A DNA stretch of 64,000 nt. Source: Aquisalibacillus elongatus. Lineage in GTDB: Bacteria > Bacillota > Bacilli > Bacillales > Alkalibacillaceae. Numbering within the stretch: position 1 is the stretch's first letter; each line of letters begins with the position of its first letter. The DNA lies in the NCBI RefSeq assembly GCF_003843875.1, contig NZ_RKRF01000008.1, positions 558,001 through 622,000 on the forward strand, read 5' to 3'. Shown in pieces: positions 1 through 8,749 of the stretch. The notes below the pieces were generated by a model. The model saw only the letters and a program-made list of their open reading frames with translations. It did not search any database and was not told where the DNA came from. The position numbers were made by a program, and so were the translations under genes.

Positions 1-1074
1 ATCACCGTACAACACTTCAGCTCCATGACTGACTGCATCCTCGAGGTGGTCGTTTACTTTTTGCAAGGCCTGCTCGTTAATGAGTGGTCCGATATCAGTA
101 TCAGGTTCCGTGCCATCACCCATGGATAGTGCGGCGACGTGTTCTAATAGTTTTTGAGAAAACTTATCGTAAACGGACTCGTGAACGTACACGCGATTCG
201 CGCAAATACATGTTTGGCCTGCGTTTCGGTATTTACTAGCAAGGGTCATCTTAGCGGCTATATCAAGGTCTGCATCGTCAAACACGATAATCGGAGCGTG
301 CCCGCCAAGCTCAAGTGATAGCTTTTTAACATGATCGGCGCTTTCTCGCATCAAATGTTTTCCAACTTCCGTCGAACCTGTAAACGTAATTAATCGTACA
401 TCCTGATTCGTCAGCATCGCATTTCCGATCGCTTCAGCATCACCTGTGACTAAGTTCAACACACCTTTTGGCAATCCAGCTTTTTCAAAAATTTTCACGA
501 TTTCAATTGCCGAAAGTGGCGTTTCAGGTGCGGGTTTTAGCACAACGGTACAGCCAGCAGCAAGAGCAGGACCTATTTTTCTGGTAATCATCGATGATGG
601 AAAATTCCACGGCGTAATCGCACCGACGACGCCAACAGGTTGTGGGACGACGAGGATTCGTTTTTGCGTTTGTGAAGACGGAATCCATTCGCCGTAAACG
701 CGGTTCGCTTCCTCAGCGTACCAAAGCAAGAAACTGGCTGCAGATTTGACTTCACCACGCGCTTCTTTAAAAGGTTTGCCTTGTTCAGTCGTTAAAATTT
801 CTGCTAAACGGTCTAGGTTGTCAAACATGAGCTGGTGAGCTTTGTATAAGATTCTAGAACGTTTTCGTGGGCTCATCGATGACCATTCAGGGAAGGCATC
901 TCTCGCAGCTTTGATCGCGTTATGTGTCTCCGTTTCACCACCATAAGCGACTTCACTAATCGGCTCAAGCGTTGCTGGGTTGACGACGGTGTCTGTTTGG
1001 CCCGATATCGCATCGCGCCATTCTCCGTTGATAAATAAACTCGAAACTTTTGTCTCAACTAATGACAACTTCAT
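1..1074 (-). CDS. gabD: NAD(P)-dependent succinate/glutarate-semialdehyde dehydrogenase, partial (C-terminus beyond window)
   Basis: Aldehyde dehydrogenase superfamily enzyme that oxidises a C4/C5 dicarboxylic semialdehyde to the acid in the cytoplasm. Reading the minus strand from 1074 gives a continuous frame to base 1, so the C-terminus lies outside the window. Visible landmarks are the folding motif PWNFP, the glutamate motif LELGGHAP and the catalytic cysteine in GQTCICANRVYVHE. The start is an ATG at 1074 whose A is also the last base of the TGA stop of the upstream acyl-CoA dehydrogenase; the ribosome site AAAGGAG lies in the end of that gene, so the two are translationally coupled. 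The family call is secure. The exact substrate (succinate or glutarate semialdehyde) is inferred from the operon. Confidence 0.85.
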   Translation of the reverse strand, partial: MKLSLVETKVSSLFINGEWRDAISGQTDTVVNPATLEPISEVAYGGETETHNAIKAARDAFPEWSSMSPRKRSRILYKAHQLMFDNLDRLAEILTTEQGKPFKEARGEVKSAASFLLWYAEEANRVYGEWIPSSQTQKRILVVPQPVGVVGAITPWNFPSSMITRKIGPALAAGCTVVLKPAPETPLSAIEIVKIFEKAGLPKGVLNLVTGDAEAIGNAMLTNQDVRLITFTGSTEVGKHLMRESADHVKKLSLELGGHAPIIVFDDADLDIAAKMTLASKYRNAGQTCICANRVYVHESVYDKFSQKLLEHVAALSMGDGTEPDTDIGPLINEQALQKVNDHLEDAVSHGAEVLYGD

Positions 1075-2288
1075 CATCTCCTTTGTAACGATTCGTTTTG
1101 ATCAAATGGCCACGCCGGAAGCATTTGGTTTAATGCTTTGTCCTGACGGTAGCCCAATACATATTCAGCTTGCATTACGGTGTGAATCTCACGGGTGCCT
1201 TCGTATATGACGGGTGCTTTAGAGTTTCTTAAGTAGCGCTCAACAGGGTATTCATTGGAATAACCGTAAGCCCCATGAATTTGAACCGCGTCATCGGCGG
1301 CTTGGTTGGCAAAATCGCACGCCTGCCATTTCGCAAGGGACGTCTCGCGCGTGTTACGTTTTCCTTTGTTTTTCAGTTCACCTGCACGATAGACGAGCAA
1401 CCGACTCATCTGAAGGCCGGCTTCCATTTTGGCAATCATTTGTTGGACGAGCTGATGCTTACCAATCGGTTTGCCGAATGTTTCGCGCTCATGGCAATAG
1501 TTTACGCTCGCTTCAAGACACGCTTCAATGAGGCCACAAGCACCAGCCGCCACGGTAAAACGACCATTATCAAGCGCCGACATTGCAATTTTAAAACCTT
1601 CACCTTCTTCGCCAAGTAAGTTTTCCGCTGGCACGAGCATGTCATCGAAAAAGATTTCGCCGGTATTCCCAGCGCGAATGCCGTGTTTGCCCTTAATCGC
1701 TTTCGATGAAAAGCCAGGCATCGTTCGCTCAACGATAAAAGCCGAAATGCCTTTATGCTTTTGAGACGGATTTGTATAGGCAAAAACTAAAAAGTGATCC
1801 GCTTGATCGCATAGCGAAATCCACGTTTTTTGCCCGTTTAAAATGTAGTAATCGCCTTCTTTTTTAGCTGTCGTACGAATCGCAGCCACATCAGACCCTG
1901 CGCTAGGCTCGGTTAAGCCGTACGCCCCAATTTTTTCACCTTTAGCTTGCGGAACAAGGTATTGCTGCTTTTGCTCTTCGGTTCCCCATTGGAGTAACGT
2001 TAGGCTGTTAAGGCCAGTATGAACCGAAACGGCCGTTCGAAAAGCGGTATCACCACGCTCGAGCTCTTCACAAACGATGGCGAGCGAATTATAATCCATG
2101 CCTGAGCCGCCATATGCTTCAGGAATACAAACTCCCATTAATCCTAGGTCAGCTAAGTGCTTCCAAATATTGGGGTCAAATGCACCTTGTTCTTCCCATT
2201 CTTGGATGTAAGGATTGATCTCCTGATCGACAAACTGTCTCACCGTCTGCCTTAACAACTTTTGTTCATTGGTTAATTCAAAATCCAT
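1074..2288 (-). CDS. Acyl-CoA dehydrogenase, possibly glutaryl-CoA type
   Basis: FAD-dependent acyl-CoA dehydrogenase of 404 residues, the normal length for the family. It has the helical N-terminal domain, the flavin-contact motif YGLTEPSAGSD (about residues 143-153), WIS (about 177-179) and the C-terminal segment IHGAYGYSNEYPVERYLR followed by IYEGTREIH, where Glu of YEGT is the usual catalytic base. It lies between a family III CoA-transferase and a semialdehyde dehydrogenase, and the three could convert glutarate semialdehyde to glutarate, glutaryl-CoA and then crotonyl-CoA. That pathway is inference: branched-chain or medium-chain acyl-CoA substrates cannot be excluded by reading. The gene starts 15 bp after the CoA-transferase stop. 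Confidence 0.85.
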   Translation of the reverse strand: MDFELTNEQKLLRQTVRQFVDQEINPYIQEWEEQGAFDPNIWKHLADLGLMGVCIPEAYGGSGMDYNSLAIVCEELERGDTAFRTAVSVHTGLNSLTLLQWGTEEQKQQYLVPQAKGEKIGAYGLTEPSAGSDVAAIRTTAKKEGDYYILNGQKTWISLCDQADHFLVFAYTNPSQKHKGISAFIVERTMPGFSSKAIKGKHGIRAGNTGEIFFDDMLVPAENLLGEEGEGFKIAMSALDNGRFTVAAGACGLIEACLEASVNYCHERETFGKPIGKHQLVQQMIAKMEAGLQMSRLLVYRAGELKNKGKRNTRETSLAKWQACDFANQAADDAVQIHGAYGYSNEYPVERYLRNSKAPVIYEGTREIHTVMQAEYVLGYRQDKALNQMLPAWPFDQNESLQRR

Positions 2289-2303
2289 CTAAACAATTCC
2301 TCC

Positions 2304-3500
2304 TCATATAATGTTATGGTTTCGATAATCCTTTAATGTGTCCTCGTCAAACCCGAGTTGCTTTAAAATCTCGTCGGTATGCTCACCAGCATCAGGTGGG
2401 TGGTGTTGGTAGTTAACGTTTGTGCGTGATAGTTTAAGCGGACTTCCAACCATTCGTATACTACCTGCTGTTGGATGATCCGCTTCGATTAACATATCCC
2501 GGCTTTTAAGCTGTGGGTCGTTTTCTAAGTCTTGTAAGTTTTGAATCGGACCACACGGGATGTGGTTGTCTCGGCACCGCCTAGTCCAGTACTCGGTTGA
2601 ATGTTGTAAAAAACGTTCCTGCAAAAGTGTTGTAAGCTCATCGCGATAATCGACACGGTCTGGGTTAGTTAAAAATTTAGGATCACTCGATAACTCAGGA
2701 AGCCCCACCATCTGAGTCAGCTTCGCAAACTGTTGATCATTCCCAACCGCAACGACCATCTCGCCATCGCTCGTTTTAAACGTTTGATAAGGAACGATAT
2801 TCGCATGATGATTTCCGAGCCGTTCAGGAATCTCACCTGACATCAAGTAATTACTAGCAATGTTGATCAAAGAGCTCACCGCAGAGTCATAGAGTGAGAG
2901 GTCGAGTTTTTGCCCTTGTCCTGACCGAGTACGTTCAAGGAGCGCTGCCTGAATGCCAATCGCCGCATACAACCCTGTTAAAATATCCGTAATCGCCACA
3001 CCGACTTTTTGCGGACCTGAGGATTCATCACCCGTAATACTCATCAGCCCACTCATCGCTTGAATAATAAAATCGTAGCCAGGGAAGTTTTGATACGGCC
3101 CCGTTTCACCAAACCCCGTAATCGAACAATAGACGATTTTAGGGTTGATAGATTTTAAGTTTTCATAACTTAATCCAAGCCTATCCATCGTGCCAGTTTT
3201 AAAGTTGTGTAATAAAACGTCGCTATTTTGCACGAGCTTCTTAATGATCTGTTGACCTGCTGGCGTTTTCAAGTTGACAGTCAAACTTTTTTTATTGCGG
3301 TTGGCGCATAGATAGTAGGCACTAACTTCTTCTTGAAAAGGAGGGCCCCACTTACGCGTCTCATCACTGCCGCCCGGGGCTTCGACTTTAATCACCTCAG
3401 CTCCTAAATCACCTAGAATCATAGAACAATAGGGTCCCGCCAGCACGCGTGATAAATCTAGTACCCGAATGCCTTCTAACGTTTTTGCCAGTTGACTCAC
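2304..3500 (-). CDS. CaiB/BaiF family III CoA-transferase
   Basis: 398-residue family III CoA-transferase that moves CoA between carboxylic acids. Family landmarks are RVLDLSRVLAGPYCSMILGD near residues 12-31, EVIKVEAPGG, the segment VLLHNFKTGTMDRLGL, and GYDFIIQAMSG, whose Asp is the expected acyl-enzyme nucleophile. It is first in a three-gene operon with an acyl-CoA dehydrogenase and a semialdehyde dehydrogenase, so a succinyl-CoA:glutarate CoA-transferase role is plausible but unproven. Expression should be governed by the promoter at 3673-3701 and by the terminator-containing leader between promoter and start. Confidence 0.85.
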   Translation of the reverse strand: MSQLAKTLEGIRVLDLSRVLAGPYCSMILGDLGAEVIKVEAPGGSDETRKWGPPFQEEVSAYYLCANRNKKSLTVNLKTPAGQQIIKKLVQNSDVLLHNFKTGTMDRLGLSYENLKSINPKIVYCSITGFGETGPYQNFPGYDFIIQAMSGLMSITGDESSGPQKVGVAITDILTGLYAAIGIQAALLERTRSGQGQKLDLSLYDSAVSSLINIASNYLMSGEIPERLGNHHANIVPYQTFKTSDGEMVVAVGNDQQFAKLTQMVGLPELSSDPKFLTNPDRVDYRDELTTLLQERFLQHSTEYWTRRCRDNHIPCGPIQNLQDLENDPQLKSRDMLIEADHPTAGSIRMVGSPLKLSRTNVNYQHHPPDAGEHTDEILKQLGFDEDTLKDYRNHNII

Positions 3501-3548
3501 TCCTTTCTAAGTGCTCAAAATCCCCTCGTTCAAAACGACACACCAACT

Positions 3549-3637
3549 AAAAAAAGCCAGTTTTAATCCACGGTGACTGGATTAAAACTGGCTTCTCATC
3601 TGTTGAGCCAAACCGGGCATTGGTTTGGGGCCAGATG
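3549..3637 (-). promoter_or_regulatory. Structured leader ending in an intrinsic terminator (attenuator or riboswitch candidate)
   Basis: Read on the minus strand, the leader first forms a hairpin at 3597-3637 (outer stem CATCTG/CAGATG, inner stem CCAAACC/GGTTTGG, asymmetric internal loop). A perfect 16-bp stem follows at 3555-3593 (arms AGCCAGTTTTAATCCA and its complement), then a run of seven U. This is an intrinsic terminator between the strong promoter at 3673-3701 and the CoA-transferase start at 3500. Transcription from that promoter must read through it, so control by attenuation is likely. I do not recognise the upstream hairpin as a known riboswitch class. A simpler alternative is that it only terminates the yojN/yojO operon. 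Confidence 0.6.
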
Positions 3638-3672
3638 GAACAGTTGTTGTTCGAAGGGATTCAATTGTCTTC

Positions 3673-3701
3673 ATTATAAATTATTCAAAATATTTTGTAA
3701 A
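3673..3701 (-). promoter_or_regulatory. SigA-type promoter for the CoA-transferase operon
   Basis: On the minus strand, TTTACA (3701-3696) and a perfect TATAAT (3678-3673) are separated by exactly 17 bp. The promoter is just after the stop of the VWA gene and points at the CoA-transferase operon, with a predicted transcript start near 3666. Confidence 0.75.
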
Positions 3702-3705
3702 TAAT

Positions 3706-5613
3706 CTAAATGGTCGATAATAAAATTTTTCGTAGTAAAAAGGAAAGGGCGTCGGGCAATTCTTCAAGGCCTTCTACCAGCAAGTGTTCACGCCCGTAAA
3801 TATTTTTCATCATTAACGCTTCTTGCTCATCAATTTGATCCTCAGATAAGAAAACGCCAATAACATCAAGTCCGCGTTTCCGCGTTTCTAACACGGCATC
3901 GTGCGTGTCGATAATGCCATTTTCACTATAATTGCAAGCGGACGGCTCGCCGTCAGAAAAGACGAGTAAAATTTGATGTTCAGCTTGGTGTTGTTGCAAT
4001 TCTTCTGCTGCCACACGTATGCTGTAGCCATCGCGGTTATCTTCCTGCGATTCCAACTGCACAATCTCAGCGCCAGACTTCGGGTCTAGTGATTGTTCCG
4101 CAGAAATAACCCGGTGAAAGTAGTTCGGCTGACTCTCATCATCTGCTTCGAATCCATCTTCCCAAAAACCGATAAGGGTATGCGGAATCCGAAGCTCTTT
4201 TAAAACCTCATGGAATAAAACTGCCGCACGCTTCGTCTGATCCATTTTGTTCACCATCGACGCTGAACAATCAATTAGTAGCGTAAAGACCGCATCAATC
4301 TCTTTTGACTCGTGGTCCTTTTTATAAAATACACGCGCATCATCATCCATGATCAGTGGAAGGAGCTGTTTTTTAGACAAACGTCCCGTTAATAAATGAT
4401 CGCGAGCCGCATTTTGTTTATGTTCGAGTGCTTCATCAATCGTTCGCTTCAGTTTTAATTTTTCAGGTTGAATATCCGAGACAAACTCTTGATAACGCTC
4501 CCGGTCTTCAGGTGCCACAGGTTCGGGTTCTATATCGTGTTGTTCAGCATACAAATTTTCCTTGCCGTAACGACTGGCCTGACTTTCCTGTCGCTCATTT
4601 TTCTTCTCCTCTAAATTCTCAAGCGTTGAATAATCGTACTCTTTACTTTCAGCCGAAAACCCTTGGACGCTCGCCATCGCTTGATCGCCTTCCTCAGTCT
4701 CACGCGCGCCGTCGCCTAAAATATTTGTTTTCGTGCCTTGATCGAGCTCGTAGCGCATGAAGCTTTGCTGTCGGTCGCTATTTTCATTTTCACGATGCCA
4801 TGTCGAAAATTTTTCATCCATGACCTCATCCTGATCCTCAACGTCTTCCATGTCGTCATTCGTTAAAGGATCAGTACGCATTAATTCATCAAACAGCAGG
4901 TCGTTTTGAAATTGTACGTCCGTTTTAATCGGCAACACAAAATAACGATTGATCGCATCACGATCCTCAGCCAATGAACCATCAATTTGAAGACTAATGC
5001 TGACGATATCTTTTGTCGAACGAGCTTCAAACGTCTGAAATAACAGTGGTTTAATTTTTTCTAACATATCCAGTTGCTTACGATTAGCTTTCGGAAACGA
5101 CTGAACGGGTGAATCGTTCGTTAAGGTCAGATAGATCAGGCAAAATAATTCGTCAGTTGGAAAATTGCGCGTCACATTGGTCTCAAGCTGCGTGCGGAAG
5201 TATTTTGTGTACGTTTTAGTTCTCATTTTAAACCAAGAAATCGCACCAGGTCGCTTTTGGCGGATCCGGTCTTCTAGCCTTAAATCTTCAAGTAACGTAA
5301 ATAATTCCGTTAAAAAATTAGGGCGTTCAGTTGTCTGGACTTCGTCTTGAATGTCCTGAAAGTCGGATAAGTTCGTGTCCGTCATCGTCCCAAGCGCACG
5401 AAGAAGGACGTCCGATTTATAACCCGCTATTCGCTCGCGATCTTCGAAGTGGTCCCAGAAATGACTAGCCGATAGTTTGCGATTTTCAAAATGCACATAA
5501 TGACCAAACTGGTAGTCGAATTCGAGGTCCGGCACTTTCGATAAAACCATCGCCATGTCTTGAAGCTCAGCGAATAGCTTCGCATCAATAATTGAATTGT
5601 TGAATTTAATCAT
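3706..5613 (-). CDS. yojO: VWA-domain protein of the NorD/YojO type
   Basis: Large protein of about 635 residues with a C-terminal von Willebrand A domain. The MIDAS-type motif DCSASM (in FTLLIDCSASMVN) and the later VFSDGEPSA are visible, and the middle is a long acidic, low-complexity region. Partnered with the MoxR ATPase just upstream, it matches the YojN/YojO (NorQ/NorD-like) pairs thought to act as chaperones that insert metal or mature a target enzyme; the target here is unknown. I place the start at ATG 5613, which has GAGGGG six bases upstream, rather than the in-frame TTG at 5631. The upstream gene stops at 5624. Confidence 0.8.
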   Translation of the reverse strand: MIKFNNSIIDAKLFAELQDMAMVLSKVPDLEFDYQFGHYVHFENRKLSASHFWDHFEDRERIAGYKSDVLLRALGTMTDTNLSDFQDIQDEVQTTERPNFLTELFTLLEDLRLEDRIRQKRPGAISWFKMRTKTYTKYFRTQLETNVTRNFPTDELFCLIYLTLTNDSPVQSFPKANRKQLDMLEKIKPLLFQTFEARSTKDIVSISLQIDGSLAEDRDAINRYFVLPIKTDVQFQNDLLFDELMRTDPLTNDDMEDVEDQDEVMDEKFSTWHRENENSDRQQSFMRYELDQGTKTNILGDGARETEEGDQAMASVQGFSAESKEYDYSTLENLEEKKNERQESQASRYGKENLYAEQHDIEPEPVAPEDRERYQEFVSDIQPEKLKLKRTIDEALEHKQNAARDHLLTGRLSKKQLLPLIMDDDARVFYKKDHESKEIDAVFTLLIDCSASMVNKMDQTKRAAVLFHEVLKELRIPHTLIGFWEDGFEADDESQPNYFHRVISAEQSLDPKSGAEIVQLESQEDNRDGYSIRVAAEELQQHQAEHQILLVFSDGEPSACNYSENGIIDTHDAVLETRKRGLDVIGVFLSEDQIDEQEALMMKNIYGREHLLVEGLEELPDALSFLLRKILLSTI

Positions 5614-5623
5614 ATGTGACCCC

Positions 5624-6502
5624 TCATTCAAATAACGTTTCAGCTAAATTTCGAACGACTTCTTTTTCACGGTCGTCTTCAAGCTTGTCGATAATTGCTC
5701 GCAAAATCGCACGTTTGGGCGGGATGATGGCACTTAGATCACATGCATCTAACAGTGCCCGAATACTCGCCGCATCCTCTGAAACCCGACCTTGCTGAGT
5801 CGCTTCAATTAAATCGCTTGATAACTGCACGAACTGTTGAATCAGTTTTTCATCATTTAAATCAGTATGATCTTTAATGAGCTGTTTTAGCTCATCCCCT
5901 TGAAGATACGAGACATCGATCACAATAAAACGGTTTTTGAGCGCCTCGTTCAAGCGCGTGGTTCCAATGTAGCCCTCATTAATTGCTGCAATCACGTTGA
6001 ACCCTTCCTTAGCACGAATCATTTCATTCGTCAGCGGATTCGTAATCTGCCTACGATAATCGAGCACCCCGTTAATAATCGGCAGCGTCTCAGGCTTAGC
6101 CATATTAATCTCATCAATATATAAAAAATGCCCATTTTTCATCGCCTGAACTAACGGCCCTGGCACAAAATCGATTATCTGCTTTCCGTCCTTATAGTCA
6201 ATCGTTTTAAAGCCAACAAAACTCTCCACGTCCAAATCAACCGAACAGTTCACGCTAAAAAGTGGTTGATTAAAAAGGGAGGAGAGGGTTTCCGCAAGCT
6301 TCGTTTTACCAGACCCCGTCGGCCCCTTGAGCAAAACATTTTTTCCTTGAGAAAGCGCCGCGATGATATCAATTAAAACACTCTCTTGACTCGGAATATA
6401 ACCACTCTCACCAATTAAGTAATCAAAATCGGTATCGGCCTTGTTTTTATGTTGATCAATCAATTGCTTGATGTCATTAGGTAAATTTTGTGTAAGATCC
6501 AT
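5624..6502 (-). CDS. yojN: MoxR-family AAA+ ATPase (YojN/NorQ-like)
   Basis: 292-residue AAA+ ATPase. Walker A is [12 protein letters not shown] (about residues 60-71), Walker B is [13 protein letters not shown], and a sensor-type asparagine lies in [12 protein letters not shown]. MoxR ATPases act with VWA proteins, and the VWA partner follows directly in the same operon. The pair resembles Bacillus subtilis yojN-yojO. The client enzyme cannot be deduced from the window. Confidence 0.85.
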   Translation of the reverse strand: MDLTQNLPNDIKQLIDQHKNKADTDFDYLIGESGYIPSQESVLIDIIAALSQGKNVLLKGPTGSGKTKLAETLSSLFNQPLFSVNCSVDLDVESFVGFKTIDYKDGKQIIDFVPGPLVQAMKNGHFLYIDEINMAKPETLPIINGVLDYRRQITNPLTNEMIRAKEGFNVIAAINEGYIGTTRLNEALKNRFIVIDVSYLQGDELKQLIKDHTDLNDEKLIQQFVQLSSDLIEATQQGRVSEDAASIRALLDACDLSAIIPPKRAILRAIIDKLEDDREKEVVRNLAETLFE

Positions 6503-6601
6503 GTCGGACTCCTTTCGAGTTGTGTAGGTTGAAACTTTTCCTTAACCGAATTGTACTACATAAAATGCTAGACCGTTAAACAGTAAGGGTTAAAAATGAT
6601 T

Positions 6602-6737
6602 ACTCTCGAACAGCGGAGAATACTCCCGAACGCAGAAGCTATGCTCCTGAAAAGGAAAGAAATACTCTCGAACGCAAAGACTTTACTCTCGAACAGGATG
6701 GGGAAACTCCCGAACACAATGACTTTACTCCCGAACT
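6602..6737. repeat. Intergenic array with 21-bp period, core ACTC(T/C)CGAAC
   Basis: Seven degenerate copies of a 10-bp core begin at 6602, 6622, 6643, 6664, 6685, 6706 and 6727, so spacings are 20, 21, 21, 21, 21 and 21 bp. Spacers are AT-rich and variable. The array lies in the divergent gap between yojN and yhdT-panF. Three more arrays of the same architecture but with different cores occur in this window. One frame stays open across most of it and would give a leucine heptad pattern, but there is no ribosome site and I do not call a gene. Confidence 0.8.
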
Positions 6738-6805
6738 AGAAAATTGTCTTAAAAAATACGATGCATGGTATAATAGATTCAAACTCGATAGGGGAGGATT
6801 TCAAA

Positions 6806-7081
6806 ATGGGGAAGGACCGTCGCTTCCGTATCGCACATAGTGAGGCACTCATTGGTGTCGTGCTAGCCTTGATTAATTTCCTATGGTGGTACGGATTTGC
6901 GTATGGCTTAGGCAATAAATCGCCAGATGAATATTCCTATATTCTAGGCTTCCCGGCTTGGTTTTTCTGGAGCTGTATCATCGGGTTCATCGTCATGGTG
7001 ATTTTGGTGATTGTTGTCGTGAAGTTTTTATTAACAGATGTTCCTCTTGATGATGAGGGAAGGGAGGAGCAGTCTGAATGA
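6806..7081 (+). CDS. yhdT: YhdT-family (DUF997) small membrane protein
   Basis: 91-residue protein with two hydrophobic segments (about 12-32 and 45-70) and an acidic tail. It belongs to the YhdT/DUF997 family, commonly encoded directly before the pantothenate symporter gene panF, as it is here. The ATG at 6806 is chosen over an upstream in-frame ATG at 6761 because GGGGAGG lies at proper distance before 6806. Its stop overlaps the panF start (ATGA). Confidence 0.8.
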   Translation: MGKDRRFRIAHSEALIGVVLALINFLWWYGFAYGLGNKSPDEYSYILGFPAWFFWSCIIGFIVMVILVIVVVKFLLTDVPLDDEGREEQSE

Positions 7082-8520
7082 ATTGGGATGTATTAGTACC
7101 ATTAGTGTTATTTTTAGTGATTATTTTCTTAATCGGTATTTGGTCTAATAAAAAATTATCGCAATCAAAATCGTTCTTAGCAGATTATTTTGTTGGCAGT
7201 CGTGAGCTCGGAGGATTAGTGCTCGCAATGACCATGGTTGCTACATACGGAAGTGCATCCAGTTTCTTAGGAGGACCGGGTGCCGCATATTCAATTGGCC
7301 TCGGTTGGGTTTTACTTGCCATGACCCAAGTGGCGACAGGTTACTTTGTCCTGCTTATTTTAGGGAAAAAATTCGCGATCGTCACTAGACGCTACAAAGC
7401 CGTGACGTTAACCGACTTTTTAAAGGAACGCTACCAAAGTTCTACTGTGGTAATCCTTGCAGCCTTTAGCATTATCATATTTCTATTTTCAGCGATGGCT
7501 GCCCAGTGGATCGGTGGCGCATACTTAATTGAGTCGATCACTGGACTAAGCTACACAAGCGCACTATTTATTTTCGCGATTGCTGTATTAGTCTACGTCG
7601 TCATCGGTGGGTTCCGAGCTGTGTCAGTGACCGACACGTTACAAGGAATCGTTATGTTTTTCGGAACATTACTCCTTTTAATCGGCGTGATTATCGCAGG
7701 TGGTGGTTTAGATCAAATCTTCACAGACTTAACCAACGAAAACCCGAACCTTGTCACACCATATGGTAACGATGGAAATTTATCGGCTTTATATGTATCA
7801 TCTTTCTGGATCTTAGTGGGTGTTGGTGTCATTGGTCTTCCGCAAGTCGCTGTCCGTGCGATGTCATACCGTGATTCACGATCCATGCACCGCGCCTTGA
7901 TCATCGGAACGATCGTGGTCGGTTTCATTATGCTTAACATGCATTTAATCGGTGTGTTCGCAAGACCCGTTTTACCTGGCATTGAAGTGGCTGATCAAGT
8001 CATTCCGTTGATTGCACTCGAAGTCTTACCAGGGTGGCTTGCCGGACTCGTACTGGCAGCACCACTCGCCGCCATCATGTCAACGGTGGACTCACTCTTG
8101 TTGTTAGTTAGCTCATCTGTCGTCAAGGACGTTTACGTCAATTACATCAAACCTGAAGCTACACGAAAAAATGTCCAAAACGTCAGCTTCAGCGTCACAG
8201 CGATTATCGGCATTATCGTCTTTTTACTAGCCATCGAACCACCAGAGTTTATCATCTTCTTAAACTTATTTGCCTTCGGTGGCTTAGAAGCGGCCTTCAT
8301 CTGGCCAGTCGTCCTCGGACTTTACTGGCAAGACGGTAATAAATACGGCGCCATCGCCTCAATGATCACAGGCATTGGCTCGTATATCGGCATTCATTTT
8401 TACAACGAAGCGTATGGCAACTTGCTAGGAGTCCACACTGTGACCCTGCCAGTGTTCTTATCGTTGTTTGCCTTTGTACTCTTTAGCATGGCCTTTCGGA
8501 AAAAATCTCAAGTAGCCTAA
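7078..8520 (+). CDS. panF: Sodium/pantothenate symporter
   Basis: 480-residue sodium:solute symporter with about 13 membrane helices. The opening pattern (WDVLVPLVLFLVIIFLIGIW), ADYFVGSRELGG near residues 36-47 and MVATYGSASSFLGGPGAAY (about 55-73) are typical of SSS-family permeases. The preceding YhdT gene is the standard marker for PanF, which imports pantothenate with Na+. Start overlaps the yhdT stop by four bases, implying coupling. Substrate is inferred from context and similarity. Confidence 0.85.
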   Translation: MNWDVLVPLVLFLVIIFLIGIWSNKKLSQSKSFLADYFVGSRELGGLVLAMTMVATYGSASSFLGGPGAAYSIGLGWVLLAMTQVATGYFVLLILGKKFAIVTRRYKAVTLTDFLKERYQSSTVVILAAFSIIIFLFSAMAAQWIGGAYLIESITGLSYTSALFIFAIAVLVYVVIGGFRAVSVTDTLQGIVMFFGTLLLLIGVIIAGGGLDQIFTDLTNENPNLVTPYGNDGNLSALYVSSFWILVGVGVIGLPQVAVRAMSYRDSRSMHRALIIGTIVVGFIMLNMHLIGVFARPVLPGIEVADQVIPLIALEVLPGWLAGLVLAAPLAAIMSTVDSLLLLVSSSVVKDVYVNYIKPEATRKNVQNVSFSVTAIIGIIVFLLAIEPPEFIIFLNLFAFGGLEAAFIWPVVLGLYWQDGNKYGAIASMITGIGSYIGIHFYNEAYGNLLGVHTVTLPVFLSLFAFVLFSMAFRKKSQVA

Positions 8521-8547
8521 ATCCGGGTTAACTCCCGGATTTTTTTA
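8521..8547 (+). terminator. Intrinsic terminator after panF
   Basis: Stem ATCCGGG/CCCGGAT with loop TTAACT, followed by a run of T, directly after the panF stop codon. Confidence 0.9.
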
Positions 8548-8557
8548 TGGAAAAAGA

Positions 8558-8672
8558 GCGCATAAACACCCTAAAAAGGGCGCATAAAATTTGGAAAAGG
8601 AACCGTTCGACAAAAATCGTAGCGCATAAATCCAAAAAAGCAGCGCATAAATTCAAAAATGGGTTGCATAAA
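8558..8672. repeat. Intergenic array with 21-bp period, core GCGCATAAA
   Basis: Copies of GCGCATAAA begin at 8558, 8580, 8622, 8643 and 8664 (the last is TTGCATAAA), with a degenerate unit where 8601 would fall. Spacings are 22, 42, 21 and 21 bp. It fills the gap between the panF terminator and atoE. A frame of 62 codons runs through it with AHK every seven residues, but it starts inside the terminator and has no ribosome site, so I treat it as spurious. Confidence 0.75.
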
Positions 8673-8749
8673 CACAGCAGGAATTCACCCTCCAAGTATC
8701 AAATTAGAATATTGTCACCATATTTTTATAAATAGGAGGGAGAAACAAT

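Noticed and set aside
3549..3637. T-box, glycine, lysine or purine riboswitch
   Set aside because: None of the conserved boxes that I know for these classes can be found in the leader.
8547..8735. 62-codon gene before atoE
   Set aside because: It begins in the panF terminator and is made of the 21-bp repeat.
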